DNA of 64,000 nt from positions 558,001 through 622,000 of the forward strand of contig CATOSI010000003.1 in assembly GCA_951812505.1 (NCBI GenBank), read 5' to 3'. The translations under genes and the position numbers were made by a program. A model generated the notes under the pieces. That model did no database searches and had not been told where the DNA came from. It saw nothing but the letters and a program-made list of their open reading frames with translations. Positions 7,703 through 16,287 of the stretch are shown here, one piece after another (position 1 is the first letter of the stretch; every line of letters starts with the position of its first letter). Source of the DNA: an uncultured Dehalococcoidia bacterium (GTDB lineage Bacteria > Chloroflexota > Dehalococcoidia > Lucifugimonadales > UBA1123).

Positions 7703-8728
7703 ATGGTAGCGGAAGCTGTACGACAGGTGTCTTACATACAGGCGATCAATGAAGCCATACGGCAGGAGATGGAGCGTGACGAGAATGTCATCGTCATGGG
7801 CGAGGACATAGCCGGAGGCGGCGACCGGGAGGACAAGCAGGACGCCTGGGGCGGTCCGATGCGATTGACGAAAGGCCTGGTCGGGCAGTTCGGGCGCGAG
7901 CGAATCCGGGACACGCCTATCTCGGAGGCGGGATTCGTCGGCGCCGGGGTGGGCGCGGCGGCATCGGGTCTGCGGCCCGTCGTGGACCTGATGTACGTTG
8001 GCTTCTACGGCGTGTGCGCCGACCAGATCACCAACAATGCCGCCAAGATCCACTATATGTTCGGCGGCAAGGTTACCATACCCCTGACTATCATGACTGG
8101 GACCGGCGCTGGCACCAACTCGGCGGCGCAGCACTCCGAGACACTGTACTCGATATTCACGCACTTCCCAGGCCTCAAGTGCGTCGCGCCCTCGGACCCA
8201 TACACGGCCAAGGGCCTTATGACCGCGGCCATCCGGGACAACGACCCTGTCATAGTCTTCAACAACCGCCAGCTCATGGGCATCCCGTTCGATGTTGACG
8301 TGCCGGAGGATTCGTATGAGATCGAGATAGGCAAGGCGCGCGTGGTACAGGAAGGCGAGGACGTTACACTGGTTGGCATCAGCTATACGACCAATACCTG
8401 CCTGGATGCCGCGCAGGAACTGGAAGACCAGGGTTACTCGGTTGAGGTAGTTGACCTGATGTCGCTGTCGCCCATGGACGACGAGACGATCATCGAATCG
8501 GTGAAGAAGACGCGCAAGGTGGTCATAGTTGACGAGGACTACCCTCGCTGCTCGATAGCGTCTGATATTTCCGCACTGGTCGCCGAAGAAGCATTCGACT
8601 ATCTCGACGCGCCTCCCCGACGGCTGAACGCTCCGCACGCGCCGGTCCCGTACAGCAGGCCGCTGGAAGCGCTCTTCGTCCCAGACAAGGACATGGTTGT
8701 CGATGCGGCCCTCGGAGTATTAGAGTAA
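7703..8728 (+). CDS. Alpha-ketoacid (pyruvate/acetoin type) dehydrogenase E1 beta
   Basis: VIVMGEDIAGGGDREDKQDAWGG...; AAGGAGGAG RBS before ATG 7703 (ORF track start 7685). Confidence 0.9.
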   Translation: MVAEAVRQVSYIQAINEAIRQEMERDENVIVMGEDIAGGGDREDKQDAWGGPMRLTKGLVGQFGRERIRDTPISEAGFVGAGVGAAASGLRPVVDLMYVGFYGVCADQITNNAAKIHYMFGGKVTIPLTIMTGTGAGTNSAAQHSETLYSIFTHFPGLKCVAPSDPYTAKGLMTAAIRDNDPVIVFNNRQLMGIPFDVDVPEDSYEIEIGKARVVQEGEDVTLVGISYTTNTCLDAAQELEDQGYSVEVVDLMSLSPMDDETIIESVKKTRKVVIVDEDYPRCSIASDISALVAEEAFDYLDAPPRRLNAPHAPVPYSRPLEALFVPDKDMVVDAALGVLE

Positions 8729-8841
8729 GCAGTCGTCAGTTTACAGTATTCAGTTATCAGGACTCGCGTCTGCGATGTATTTCTGAGAACCGAATACTGA
8801 TTACTAAACACTAAGGACTAGAAAGTTCCAAGGAGTAACTC

Positions 8842-10167
8842 GTGGCAACTCCGATAGTCATGCCCAGGCTGGGCGACTTCATGACCGAGGGGACCGTGGT
8901 AACCCTCGCGAAGTCCCAGGGGGACGAAGTCAACCAGGGCGAGGTGATCGCCGAAATCGAGACTGAGAAACTGAACTACGACCTCGAATCGGTCGCGGGA
9001 GGCATATTTCATCCCATAGTGGACGCCGGAGCGACCGTGGCTGTGGACGGTCTCATCGGATACGTGCTCGAGGCGGGTGAGGATGTGCCTTCGCCTGAAG
9101 CCCCTGCTGCTTCAGCCCGCGCGGCGAGACGCCCGTCACCGAGACGCAGGCCGTCTCGTGGGCGTGGGGGAAGAGGCGACACCGTGCGCTCGACGCCCGG
9201 CGCTCGGCGATTGGCGACCAACTTGAACGTTGACCTGTCGCAGGTCGCGCCCACGGGCCCGGGCGGTCGCATAGTCGAGGCGGACGTTCGCTCTTTCGAC
9301 GAACAGCGTAAGGCTGCGCCAGCGGTCACGCCCTCCACTCCCGGAGCGCGTCGTCTTGCGGCCAGCCTGAACGTTGACCTGTCGGATGTTACGCCCACCG
9401 GCCCCAGGGGTCGAATCGTGGAGGCCGATGTCAGGACCTATTCGGACAGCCAAACTGCTGAACAGGCTCCGGCCATGCCCCCGGGTCTGCCTGAGCCGTC
9501 CAGGAGCGATCCCCTGAGCGGCATGAGACGCGGCATCGCCCAGCACATGGGCGAGAGTCTGAGAAGCACCGCGCAGCTTTCGTACTTCCTGGAAGTTGAC
9601 GTTACCGAGGCGCAACGGCTGAGACGCGAGGCGTCTGCCGATCATGACACCACGCTCACCATTGCCCATGTACTCATAAAGGCGTGCGCCGAAACCCTGA
9701 AGCGCATCCCGATCATGAACGCGGTTCTGGCGAACGGCGCGATACACTATTTCGACCAGATAAACATTGGGGTCGCGGTCGCGCTGGACGATGGGCTTAT
9801 CGTTCCGGTGCTGCGCGACGTAGGCAACATGGACATCTACCGGATCTCCACCGCCACTCATGAGATGGCGGTAAAGGCGCGTGAGGGCACGCTGTCGCCG
9901 GACGACGTTCTGGGAGGCACGTTCACTATCAGCGTACTCGGAGTCGTGGATGGTTTCACGCCGATCCTGAACAGGCCACAGAGCGCGATCCTGGGCGTGG
10001 GGCGCAGCGTGCAGAAGCCGGTCGTGGTACGCGGAGAGGTCGTGGTGCGGGAGATGATGACTCTGAGCCTGACAGCCGACCACCAAGTCATAGACGGCGC
10101 GGTGGCCGCTGGCTTCATGCGCAGGCTCCAGGCGACGGTCGAGAGGCCGGCGGCATTGTTCAGGTAG
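8842..10167 (+). CDS. Dihydrolipoamide acyltransferase E2 with one lipoyl domain and two tandem E3/E1-binding domains
   Basis: Lipoyl motif ETEKLNYDLES; two PSBDs (STPGARRLATNLNVDLSQVAPTGPGGRIVEADV and STPGARRLAASLNVDLSDVTPTGPRGRIVEADV); catalytic DHQVIDGA. Confidence 0.92.
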   Translation: MATPIVMPRLGDFMTEGTVVTLAKSQGDEVNQGEVIAEIETEKLNYDLESVAGGIFHPIVDAGATVAVDGLIGYVLEAGEDVPSPEAPAASARAARRPSPRRRPSRGRGGRGDTVRSTPGARRLATNLNVDLSQVAPTGPGGRIVEADVRSFDEQRKAAPAVTPSTPGARRLAASLNVDLSDVTPTGPRGRIVEADVRTYSDSQTAEQAPAMPPGLPEPSRSDPLSGMRRGIAQHMGESLRSTAQLSYFLEVDVTEAQRLRREASADHDTTLTIAHVLIKACAETLKRIPIMNAVLANGAIHYFDQINIGVAVALDDGLIVPVLRDVGNMDIYRISTATHEMAVKAREGTLSPDDVLGGTFTISVLGVVDGFTPILNRPQSAILGVGRSVQKPVVVRGEVVVREMMTLSLTADHQVIDGAVAAGFMRRLQATVERPAALFR

Positions 10168-10175
10168 TCATTTTT

Positions 10176-11264
10176 CTACTCGTCCAGGAATCGGATGCAC
10201 ACGGGCATAGGAATGCTTACTTCATGTCCCGTCGGGGTGAGCAGGCCGGACTGCTGGTCTATGTGGAACGACACTATGTTGTCGCTGTCCTGGTTGGCTG
10301 CTATGAGAAATCGGCCTGACGGGTCAATGCTGAAATTTCTCGGGGTGCGGCCTCCGGTGGAGCGATGTCCGAGCGGCGTGAGTCGTCCGCTGTCCCCGTC
10401 CACGGAGAAGATTGCGACGCTGTCGTGTCCGCGGTTTGAGCCGTAAACGAAGCCGCCCGATGGGTGGACGTGTATGTCCGCCGTCGTGTTCGAGCCCGAA
10501 AATCCGGTCGGCAGAGTACCGATCACCTGGAACTCGGACAGCCTGCCGCTCTCCGGGTCGTACTCGAACGCCGTTATCGTGCTTCCGAGTTCGTTTATGA
10601 GGTAGGCCCACCGTCCGCCGGGGTGGAAATCGAAGTGGCGCGGCCCGAATCCCGGATTCACCTCGACGTAGGCGGGATCACTTGGAACGAGTCGGCCGTC
10701 GTCGGTGTCCAGACGGTAGATGACGACGCGGTCCTGGCCCAGGTCGGGTACGTAAGCGAAGTGGTTCTGCGGGTCCGGGTTTATCGAGTGCGCATGCGCC
10801 TGGTCCTGACGACGAGGATTCACACTCGACCCCTCGTGCTGGATGAAGTCGGAGGTGGGAGCGAGGCTACCGTCGTCCTCGATGGGCAGCATACACACGC
10901 TTCCTCCGTGATAGTTGGCGGCGAGAACGAAGCGACCGGTCGCGTCCGCTTTCACGTGACACGGACCGGGGCCGCCCGCGCCCCGGCTGTTCATGTAGGT
11001 CAGTCCACCAGATTCATGATTGATCGCGTAGGCGTACACTGCTCCCTGTTCCTTACCATCGAATTCGTGGACTTCGGATGCCGCGTAGAGAAACCGCCTG
11101 TTGGGATGGAGCGCCAAGAATGACGGATTCCCGGCACCAGTCTCAACCGACATGGGTTCGAGCGCGCCGCTATCGGTATCGAACCGACAGGTGTAGATTC
11201 CCTGTGAGTCTGTGTGCGTGTATGTCCCTACGAAGACGATAGGATTTCCATTTGCCTGTGTCAT
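10176..11264 (-). CDS. Lactonase family beta-propeller (6-phosphogluconolactonase-like)
   Basis: FVGTYTHTDSQGIYTCRFD..., HVHPSGGFVYGSNRGHDSVAIF, SIDPSGRFLIAANQDSDNI. Confidence 0.9.
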   Translation of the reverse strand: MTQANGNPIVFVGTYTHTDSQGIYTCRFDTDSGALEPMSVETGAGNPSFLALHPNRRFLYAASEVHEFDGKEQGAVYAYAINHESGGLTYMNSRGAGGPGPCHVKADATGRFVLAANYHGGSVCMLPIEDDGSLAPTSDFIQHEGSSVNPRRQDQAHAHSINPDPQNHFAYVPDLGQDRVVIYRLDTDDGRLVPSDPAYVEVNPGFGPRHFDFHPGGRWAYLINELGSTITAFEYDPESGRLSEFQVIGTLPTGFSGSNTTADIHVHPSGGFVYGSNRGHDSVAIFSVDGDSGRLTPLGHRSTGGRTPRNFSIDPSGRFLIAANQDSDNIVSFHIDQQSGLLTPTGHEVSIPMPVCIRFLDE

Positions 11265-11389
11265 GTCGTGCTCCCGTAACTTCTCGCATTGTCCCGGAGT
11301 TCAGATTCTACACCCTCAACACGTACTGAATTGACGCTTCTTTTGACCATTGATAAACTCAGCGTCAATCAACATGGAGGATTTTTGTA

Positions 11390-13012
11390 GTGCCCAACAG
11401 CGTATCTTTCCACGACCTCAACCCTCTATCGTTTCTTGATCGCAGCGCCAAGGTCTATCCCAACAAGCCTGCCATAATATACAACGACAGAACCTACACC
11501 TACTCCGAAATGGACGATAGGGTGAACAGGCTCGCCGGGGCGCTCAGACAAGTGGGTGTTGCCAGGGGCGACCGTGTCGCGTTCATGGTGCCAAACATAC
11601 CGGCTATGCTGGAAGGGCACTATGGGCCGATGCGCCTTGGGGCTATTCTGGTCGCCATCAACATACGTCTTTCCGCCAGGGAAATCGGATATATTCTGAA
11701 CCACTCCGGCGCTAAAGTCCTGGTATTCGACACCGAGTTCGCCGACACAGTGCGGCAGATGCGCGCCGATATTCCGGGCGTTGAGACGTTCGTGCAGGTG
11801 GTTGACACCCACCCCAAGGTGGAGGACATCCCCGGCCCTGAGTACGAAGAGTTCCTGGACTCCTCGCCGCCGGGGGAGCACCGCGAGGCGCTCGACTCCG
11901 AGTTGGACCCCATCTCTATCAACTACACGTCCGGCACCACCGGGATGCCGAAGGGGGTGCAGTTCCATGCCCGAGGAGCGTATCTAAACGCCCTTGGCGA
12001 GATACTGGAGTCTGGCGTCACCTGGCGCAGTACCTACCTGTGGACGCTGCCGATGTTCCATTGCAACGGCTGGTGCCATACGTGGGGGATTACCGCCGTA
12101 GGCGCGACTCACCTGTGCCTGAGACGAATTGACGCCGGTGAAGTATTCAGGCTGATCAAGGAGCACGGCGTCACCAATATGTGTGCAGCGCCTACCGTGC
12201 TGACGATGCTTTACTCGGCTCCCGAAGCGGCGGACGCAGACTTGTCAGGGCTGACGATCATGACGGCGGGCGCGCCGCCCGCGCCACAGGTCATACGGTC
12301 CATCGAAGACATGGGGGCGTTCATACATCACACTTACGGCCTCACCGAGACATACGGCCCGACCACGATCTGCGCCATACAGCCGGAGTGGGACGATTTT
12401 TCGGTTGACGAGCGCGCTCGGCTCAAGTCGCGGCAGGGCGTGCCGTTCGTAGTTTCCGAACCCGGCCTGCGCGTGGTCAATTCCGAGATGGAGGATGTGC
12501 CGCAGGACGGCCAGACGATGGGCGAAGTGGTGATGCGCGGAAATATCGTAATGTCCGGCTACTTCAACGATCCTGAAGCTACGGCAACGGCGTTCGAGGG
12601 TGGGTGGTTCCACTCCGGTGACCTGGCGGTCTGGCACCCGGACGGCTACATCGAACTCCAGGACCGGGCCAAGGACATCATCATTTCCGGCGGCGAGAAC
12701 ATCTCCAGCCAGGAGATCGAGAAGGTCATCATGGAGCATCCGGGGGTACTGGAAGTGTGCGTCGTCGGCGTGCCAGACGACCGCTGGGGCGAGGTGCCGA
12801 AGGCGTTTGTCGTGCCTAGGCAGGGTGCGGAAGTGGCCGCGGATGAAGTCATCGCATTCACACAGGATAGAATAGCCCGCTTCAAGGCGCCCAAGTACGT
12901 CGAGTTCGGAGATCTTCCCAAGACCGCTACGGGCAAAATCCAGAAGTACATCCTCCGCGACAAGGAGTGGGAAGGCCGTGAGATGCGGATCCAGGGTACG
13001 ACGAACTTTTAG
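11390..13012 (+). CDS. AMP-dependent acyl-CoA synthetase/ligase
   Basis: INYTSGTTGMPKGV P-loop-like motif; GYIELQDRAKDIIISGGENISSQEIE; GTG start. Confidence 0.92.
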   Translation: MPNSVSFHDLNPLSFLDRSAKVYPNKPAIIYNDRTYTYSEMDDRVNRLAGALRQVGVARGDRVAFMVPNIPAMLEGHYGPMRLGAILVAINIRLSAREIGYILNHSGAKVLVFDTEFADTVRQMRADIPGVETFVQVVDTHPKVEDIPGPEYEEFLDSSPPGEHREALDSELDPISINYTSGTTGMPKGVQFHARGAYLNALGEILESGVTWRSTYLWTLPMFHCNGWCHTWGITAVGATHLCLRRIDAGEVFRLIKEHGVTNMCAAPTVLTMLYSAPEAADADLSGLTIMTAGAPPAPQVIRSIEDMGAFIHHTYGLTETYGPTTICAIQPEWDDFSVDERARLKSRQGVPFVVSEPGLRVVNSEMEDVPQDGQTMGEVVMRGNIVMSGYFNDPEATATAFEGGWFHSGDLAVWHPDGYIELQDRAKDIIISGGENISSQEIEKVIMEHPGVLEVCVVGVPDDRWGEVPKAFVVPRQGAEVAADEVIAFTQDRIARFKAPKYVEFGDLPKTATGKIQKYILRDKEWEGREMRIQGTTNF

Positions 13013-13049
13013 CCCTGTCACACGCGTATCCCAAAGCCGGAGGAAGCTT

Positions 13050-13247
13050 ATGCCACAATGTAAAGTGTGCGGCAAGGACGTGTCGGAAACCCTGGATGTG
13101 CCGGTCGGAAAGACCGTCGCCGGAACGCCGGAACTGGACCCCTCACGGGGGACCAAGCGGTACTGGGAGGGGGTGTGGTACTACTTCGACAGCCTCTCCT
13201 GTCGCAGCCGATTCGACTCGACTCCAGCGAACTATACCGACTCATAG
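13050..13247 (+). CDS. Small YHS/TRASH-like metal-binding protein
   Basis: MPQCKVCGKDVSETLDVPVGK...KRYWEGVWYYFDSLSCRSRFDSTPANY, CxxC plus FxSxxCxxxF; GGAGGA RBS. Confidence 0.65.
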   Translation: MPQCKVCGKDVSETLDVPVGKTVAGTPELDPSRGTKRYWEGVWYYFDSLSCRSRFDSTPANYTDS

Positions 13248-13396
13248 AGCCGTCAAGTGCTTAGCGGATCGAGAATCCTGACTCTTCTTTCCAAACCGGC
13301 GCCCGACTTCCGGTTCGACTGGAATTGAGGTGGAAACCGCGCGCCGTCTGCAATTAACATACTTGCTGAATCTTTACAAATTAGGAGAATCCTTCA

Positions 13397-14611
13397 ATGA
13401 ACACGGGCGATGTTGCTTGGATTTTATTATCTTCCGCTCTGGTCCTGCTCATGACGCCGGGTCTTGCGCTGTTTTATGGCGGACTCGCGCGGAGCAAGAA
13501 TGCCGCGAGCACCATTATGTACAGCTTCATGAGTATGGGGCTGGTCGGCGTAGTCTGGGTGCTCTGGGGATATTCGCTCGCATTCGGCCCGGATATAGGC
13601 AAGTTCATCGGAGACTTGAGCTACGTTGGACTGAATGGCGTGAGCGCGTCCGAAACCGGGCCCTACGCCGACAACATGCCGCACCAGGCATTCATGATAT
13701 TCCAGGGTATGTTCGCCATCATCACTCCCGCACTTGTTACCGGAGCGTTTGCCGAGCGGATGAAGTTCTCGTCCTATATGATTTTCATAGTTCTGTGGGT
13801 CACAATAGTCTATGCCCCGGTAGCCCACTGGGTCTGGGGCGGTGGCTGGCTGGGAGAACTCGGCGCGCTGGACTTCGCGGGCGGAAACGTGGTCCACATC
13901 AATTCGGGTGTGGCCGCACTCGCCGCGGCGGTGATTTTCGGGAAACGGCTCGGGTTCGGCTCGGAGCCGATGGAGCCGCACAACGTGCCGATGGTTGTGC
14001 TTGGCGCCGGACTGCTCTGGTTCGGATGGTTCGGGTTCAATGCCGGATCGGCGCTGTCCGCGGACGGCAATGCGGTGAACGCCTTCGTCGTAACCAATAC
14101 CGCGGCAGCGGCCGGGATACTTGGCTGGACCGCAACCGCATGGCTGCTGGACGGTAGGCCGTCCGTGATCGGCGCCGCGTCGGGTGCGGTGGCAGGACTC
14201 GTGGCGATTACACCGGCTGCCGGATTCGTCGGCCCGATGCCCGCCATAGTGATAGGACTGGTCGCGGGAGTGCTTTGCGACCTAGCCGCGAGATTCCTCG
14301 TCAAGTTGAACCTCGACGACGCTCTCTCGGTATGGGGAGTTCATGGAATCGGCGGGACCTGGGGCGCGCTGGCTACTGGCCTGTTCGTTGGAGTCGGCTT
14401 CGGTGGCATAGCGGCTTTCACCGACGCCTCCCGCGCCGAGCAGATCCTCAACCAGGTCATATCCATCGTAGCTACATGGGCCTGGGCGTTCGTGATGACG
14501 TTCGTAATATTCTGGGTAATCAAAGTTACCATCGGCCTGAAGGTTTCCGACAACTCGGAAGCCATTGGGCTGGACATAACCGAACACGGAGAGACGGCGT
14601 ACAGGCTGTAG
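13397..14611 (+). CDS. amt: Ammonium transporter
   Basis: 404 aa, multiple TM; GLALFYGGLARSKNAASTIM, VWGVHGIGGTWGALATGLF. Confidence 0.95.
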   Translation: MNTGDVAWILLSSALVLLMTPGLALFYGGLARSKNAASTIMYSFMSMGLVGVVWVLWGYSLAFGPDIGKFIGDLSYVGLNGVSASETGPYADNMPHQAFMIFQGMFAIITPALVTGAFAERMKFSSYMIFIVLWVTIVYAPVAHWVWGGGWLGELGALDFAGGNVVHINSGVAALAAAVIFGKRLGFGSEPMEPHNVPMVVLGAGLLWFGWFGFNAGSALSADGNAVNAFVVTNTAAAAGILGWTATAWLLDGRPSVIGAASGAVAGLVAITPAAGFVGPMPAIVIGLVAGVLCDLAARFLVKLNLDDALSVWGVHGIGGTWGALATGLFVGVGFGGIAAFTDASRAEQILNQVISIVATWAWAFVMTFVIFWVIKVTIGLKVSDNSEAIGLDITEHGETAYRL

Positions 14612-14621
14612 TGCTATGCGG

Positions 14622-14641
14622 GGCCGCCGTTACAGGCGGCC
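14622..14641 (+). other. Intercistronic hairpin between amt and the PII gene
   Basis: GGCCGCC-GTTACA-GGCGGCC perfect 7-bp stem, no T-run. Confidence 0.6.
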
Positions 14642-14669
14642 TCGGCGTATCAGCCAGGAGGGGCATGTT

Positions 14670-15011
14670 ATGAAGAAAATCGAGGCAATCATCCGGCCCG
14701 AAATGTTGAATCAGGTCAAGGACGCGCTGGTCGAAGCCGGATTCTCGGGTCTGACGACGACGCAGGTAACCGGGCGCGGGGCACAGCGCGGCATAGTGCA
14801 TACGGGCCGCAGTGGACAGTCGGTCGTCATTGACATGCTGCCCAAACTGAAGCTTGAAATGGTAGTTAGCGATTCCGACTTGGACCGCGCCATAGACGTT
14901 ATCGTGGACGTGTCCCGCACCGGCGAGATAGGCGACGGCAAGATATTCGTCCAGCCCGTGGAGCAGGTCGTTCGCGTTCGGACGGGTGAGAGGGGAGAGG
15001 CTGCTATCTGA
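14670..15011 (+). CDS. P-II family nitrogen regulator
   Basis: MKKIEAIIRPEMLNQVKDALVEAGFSGLTTTQVTGRG...DMLPKLKLEMVV...TGEIGDGKIFVQPVEQVVRVRTGE; ATG 14670 after GGAGGGG. Confidence 0.95.
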   Translation: MKKIEAIIRPEMLNQVKDALVEAGFSGLTTTQVTGRGAQRGIVHTGRSGQSVVIDMLPKLKLEMVVSDSDLDRAIDVIVDVSRTGEIGDGKIFVQPVEQVVRVRTGERGEAAI

Positions 15012-15050
15012 GGTCATTACCATGCTCAGTGACTCTGAACCTGGAGAATC

Positions 15051-15395
15051 GTGAATAGCCTGCCTGACGCGCGACAAGCGTATGTTGCTAGAGAGAAAGT
15101 GACGGCTTACCTGCTTTCTGAGAACCATACTACCGGTCGAAGCAAGGCGCAGTTCTTCTCCAGATTCGGATTTCAAGCAGAGGAGTGGAGTGTTTTCGCG
15201 GATGCGCTACGATCTCATTGTATCCAAAATGCGGTAGTCGAAACAGAGGAAACGCCTTATGGTGTAAAATACGTTGTAGATGGCATTCTTGAAACCCCCG
15301 ATGGACGCAACCCGAATGTAAGAACTGTGTGGCAGGTGGATAATGGGAGCACTCGCCCCCGTATAATCACGGCGCGCCCGATAGGTCGGAGATGA
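15051..15395 (+). CDS. DUF6883-like protein
   Basis: LPDARQAYVAREKVTAYLLSENHTTGRSKAQFFSRFGF...KYVVDGILETPDGRNPNVRTVWQVD. Confidence 0.65.
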   Translation: MNSLPDARQAYVAREKVTAYLLSENHTTGRSKAQFFSRFGFQAEEWSVFADALRSHCIQNAVVETEETPYGVKYVVDGILETPDGRNPNVRTVWQVDNGSTRPRIITARPIGRR

Positions 15396-15396
15396 A

Positions 15397-15699
15397 ATGT
15401 TCAAAGAACTTGATGTCATAGTCCTTACAACTGATATCCCCCTCGACCGCATCTTCGACGTTCCTGATGACAGCCCCTTGCTTGAGAGTGTCCATCCTTA
15501 TAAAGGGTTGAAGTCTGGAGATGTGGGTACGATTGTGTGCGTGTACAACAATGGAGAAGCATTTGAGGTGGAATTCCTGGAGCCAACCGGGTACACCGTC
15601 GCGATAGCAACCGTTCTGCCCTCTCAAGCGCGTCCGGCCACCAGCAAAGACATGGTCAACTACCGTTTCGCGTCGAACCAGCCTGCTCTCCCGAGATAG
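15397..15699 (+). CDS. DUF4926-like protein
   Basis: HPYKGLKSGDVGTIVCVYNNGEAFEVEFLEPTGYTVAIATVLPSQARP; one base after the stop of the previous ORF. Confidence 0.7.
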   Translation: MFKELDVIVLTTDIPLDRIFDVPDDSPLLESVHPYKGLKSGDVGTIVCVYNNGEAFEVEFLEPTGYTVAIATVLPSQARPATSKDMVNYRFASNQPALPR

Positions 15700-15770
15700 G
15701 TCGTAGCCTTACGCTCTTCTACCTGAATTACCGGCTATTGGATGCTTGGAGATAGCTCTCTTTGCTTATG

Positions 15771-16208
15771 TCACTCCAGCCCGTCGAAGCCCACTACCGC
15801 AGTCGGCGCTATCCTCAGCAGAACGAAGTCCAGCTTGCCCAGGATGTCCTCTACGTATGGCACTCCGTCCTCTTCGCCCAGGTAGTGGTATGACACCGCG
15901 CGCACAAGCTCCTCAACCTTGTCCTCGGATATGCGCGCCGTGCCGTTCACCAGGACCCAGCGTTGCGGCGGATCGCTGGCCGTCCGTGTCAGAGAACCTT
16001 CGACGACGCAGAGCGATACGGACGGGTTGCGCCCCACGTTCCGCGTCTTGACCGTGTTCCGCCCGACCGCGACTACTATCTCGTCCCCGTCCACCAGGTG
16101 CCAGACGGGTGTCGTGTGCGGACTGCCGTCCGCCCGGAGCGTTGTGATTATGGAGATGATAGGCTCCTGCAGGAGCTCATCCGTCTGCTCACGATTAAGG
16201 TATCCCAT
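15771..16208 (-). CDS. Pyridoxamine 5'-phosphate oxidase-like (PPOX) family protein
   Basis: IISIITTLRADGSPHTTPVWHLVDGDEIVVAVGRNTVKTRNVGRNPSVSLCVV. Confidence 0.85.
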   Translation of the reverse strand: MGYLNREQTDELLQEPIISIITTLRADGSPHTTPVWHLVDGDEIVVAVGRNTVKTRNVGRNPSVSLCVVEGSLTRTASDPPQRWVLVNGTARISEDKVEELVRAVSYHYLGEEDGVPYVEDILGKLDFVLLRIAPTAVVGFDGLE

Positions 16209-16287
16209 GTCTTAGTCTCCCATCCATCGCGGAAACCTACCCATTCTGTACACCCCTCTATCCCGTAAATCCTGCTTCTGATAGTCC

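Noticed and set aside
7679-8638. 319-aa minus-strand ORF opposite E1 beta
   Set aside because: Antisense shadow of E1 beta; no family features.
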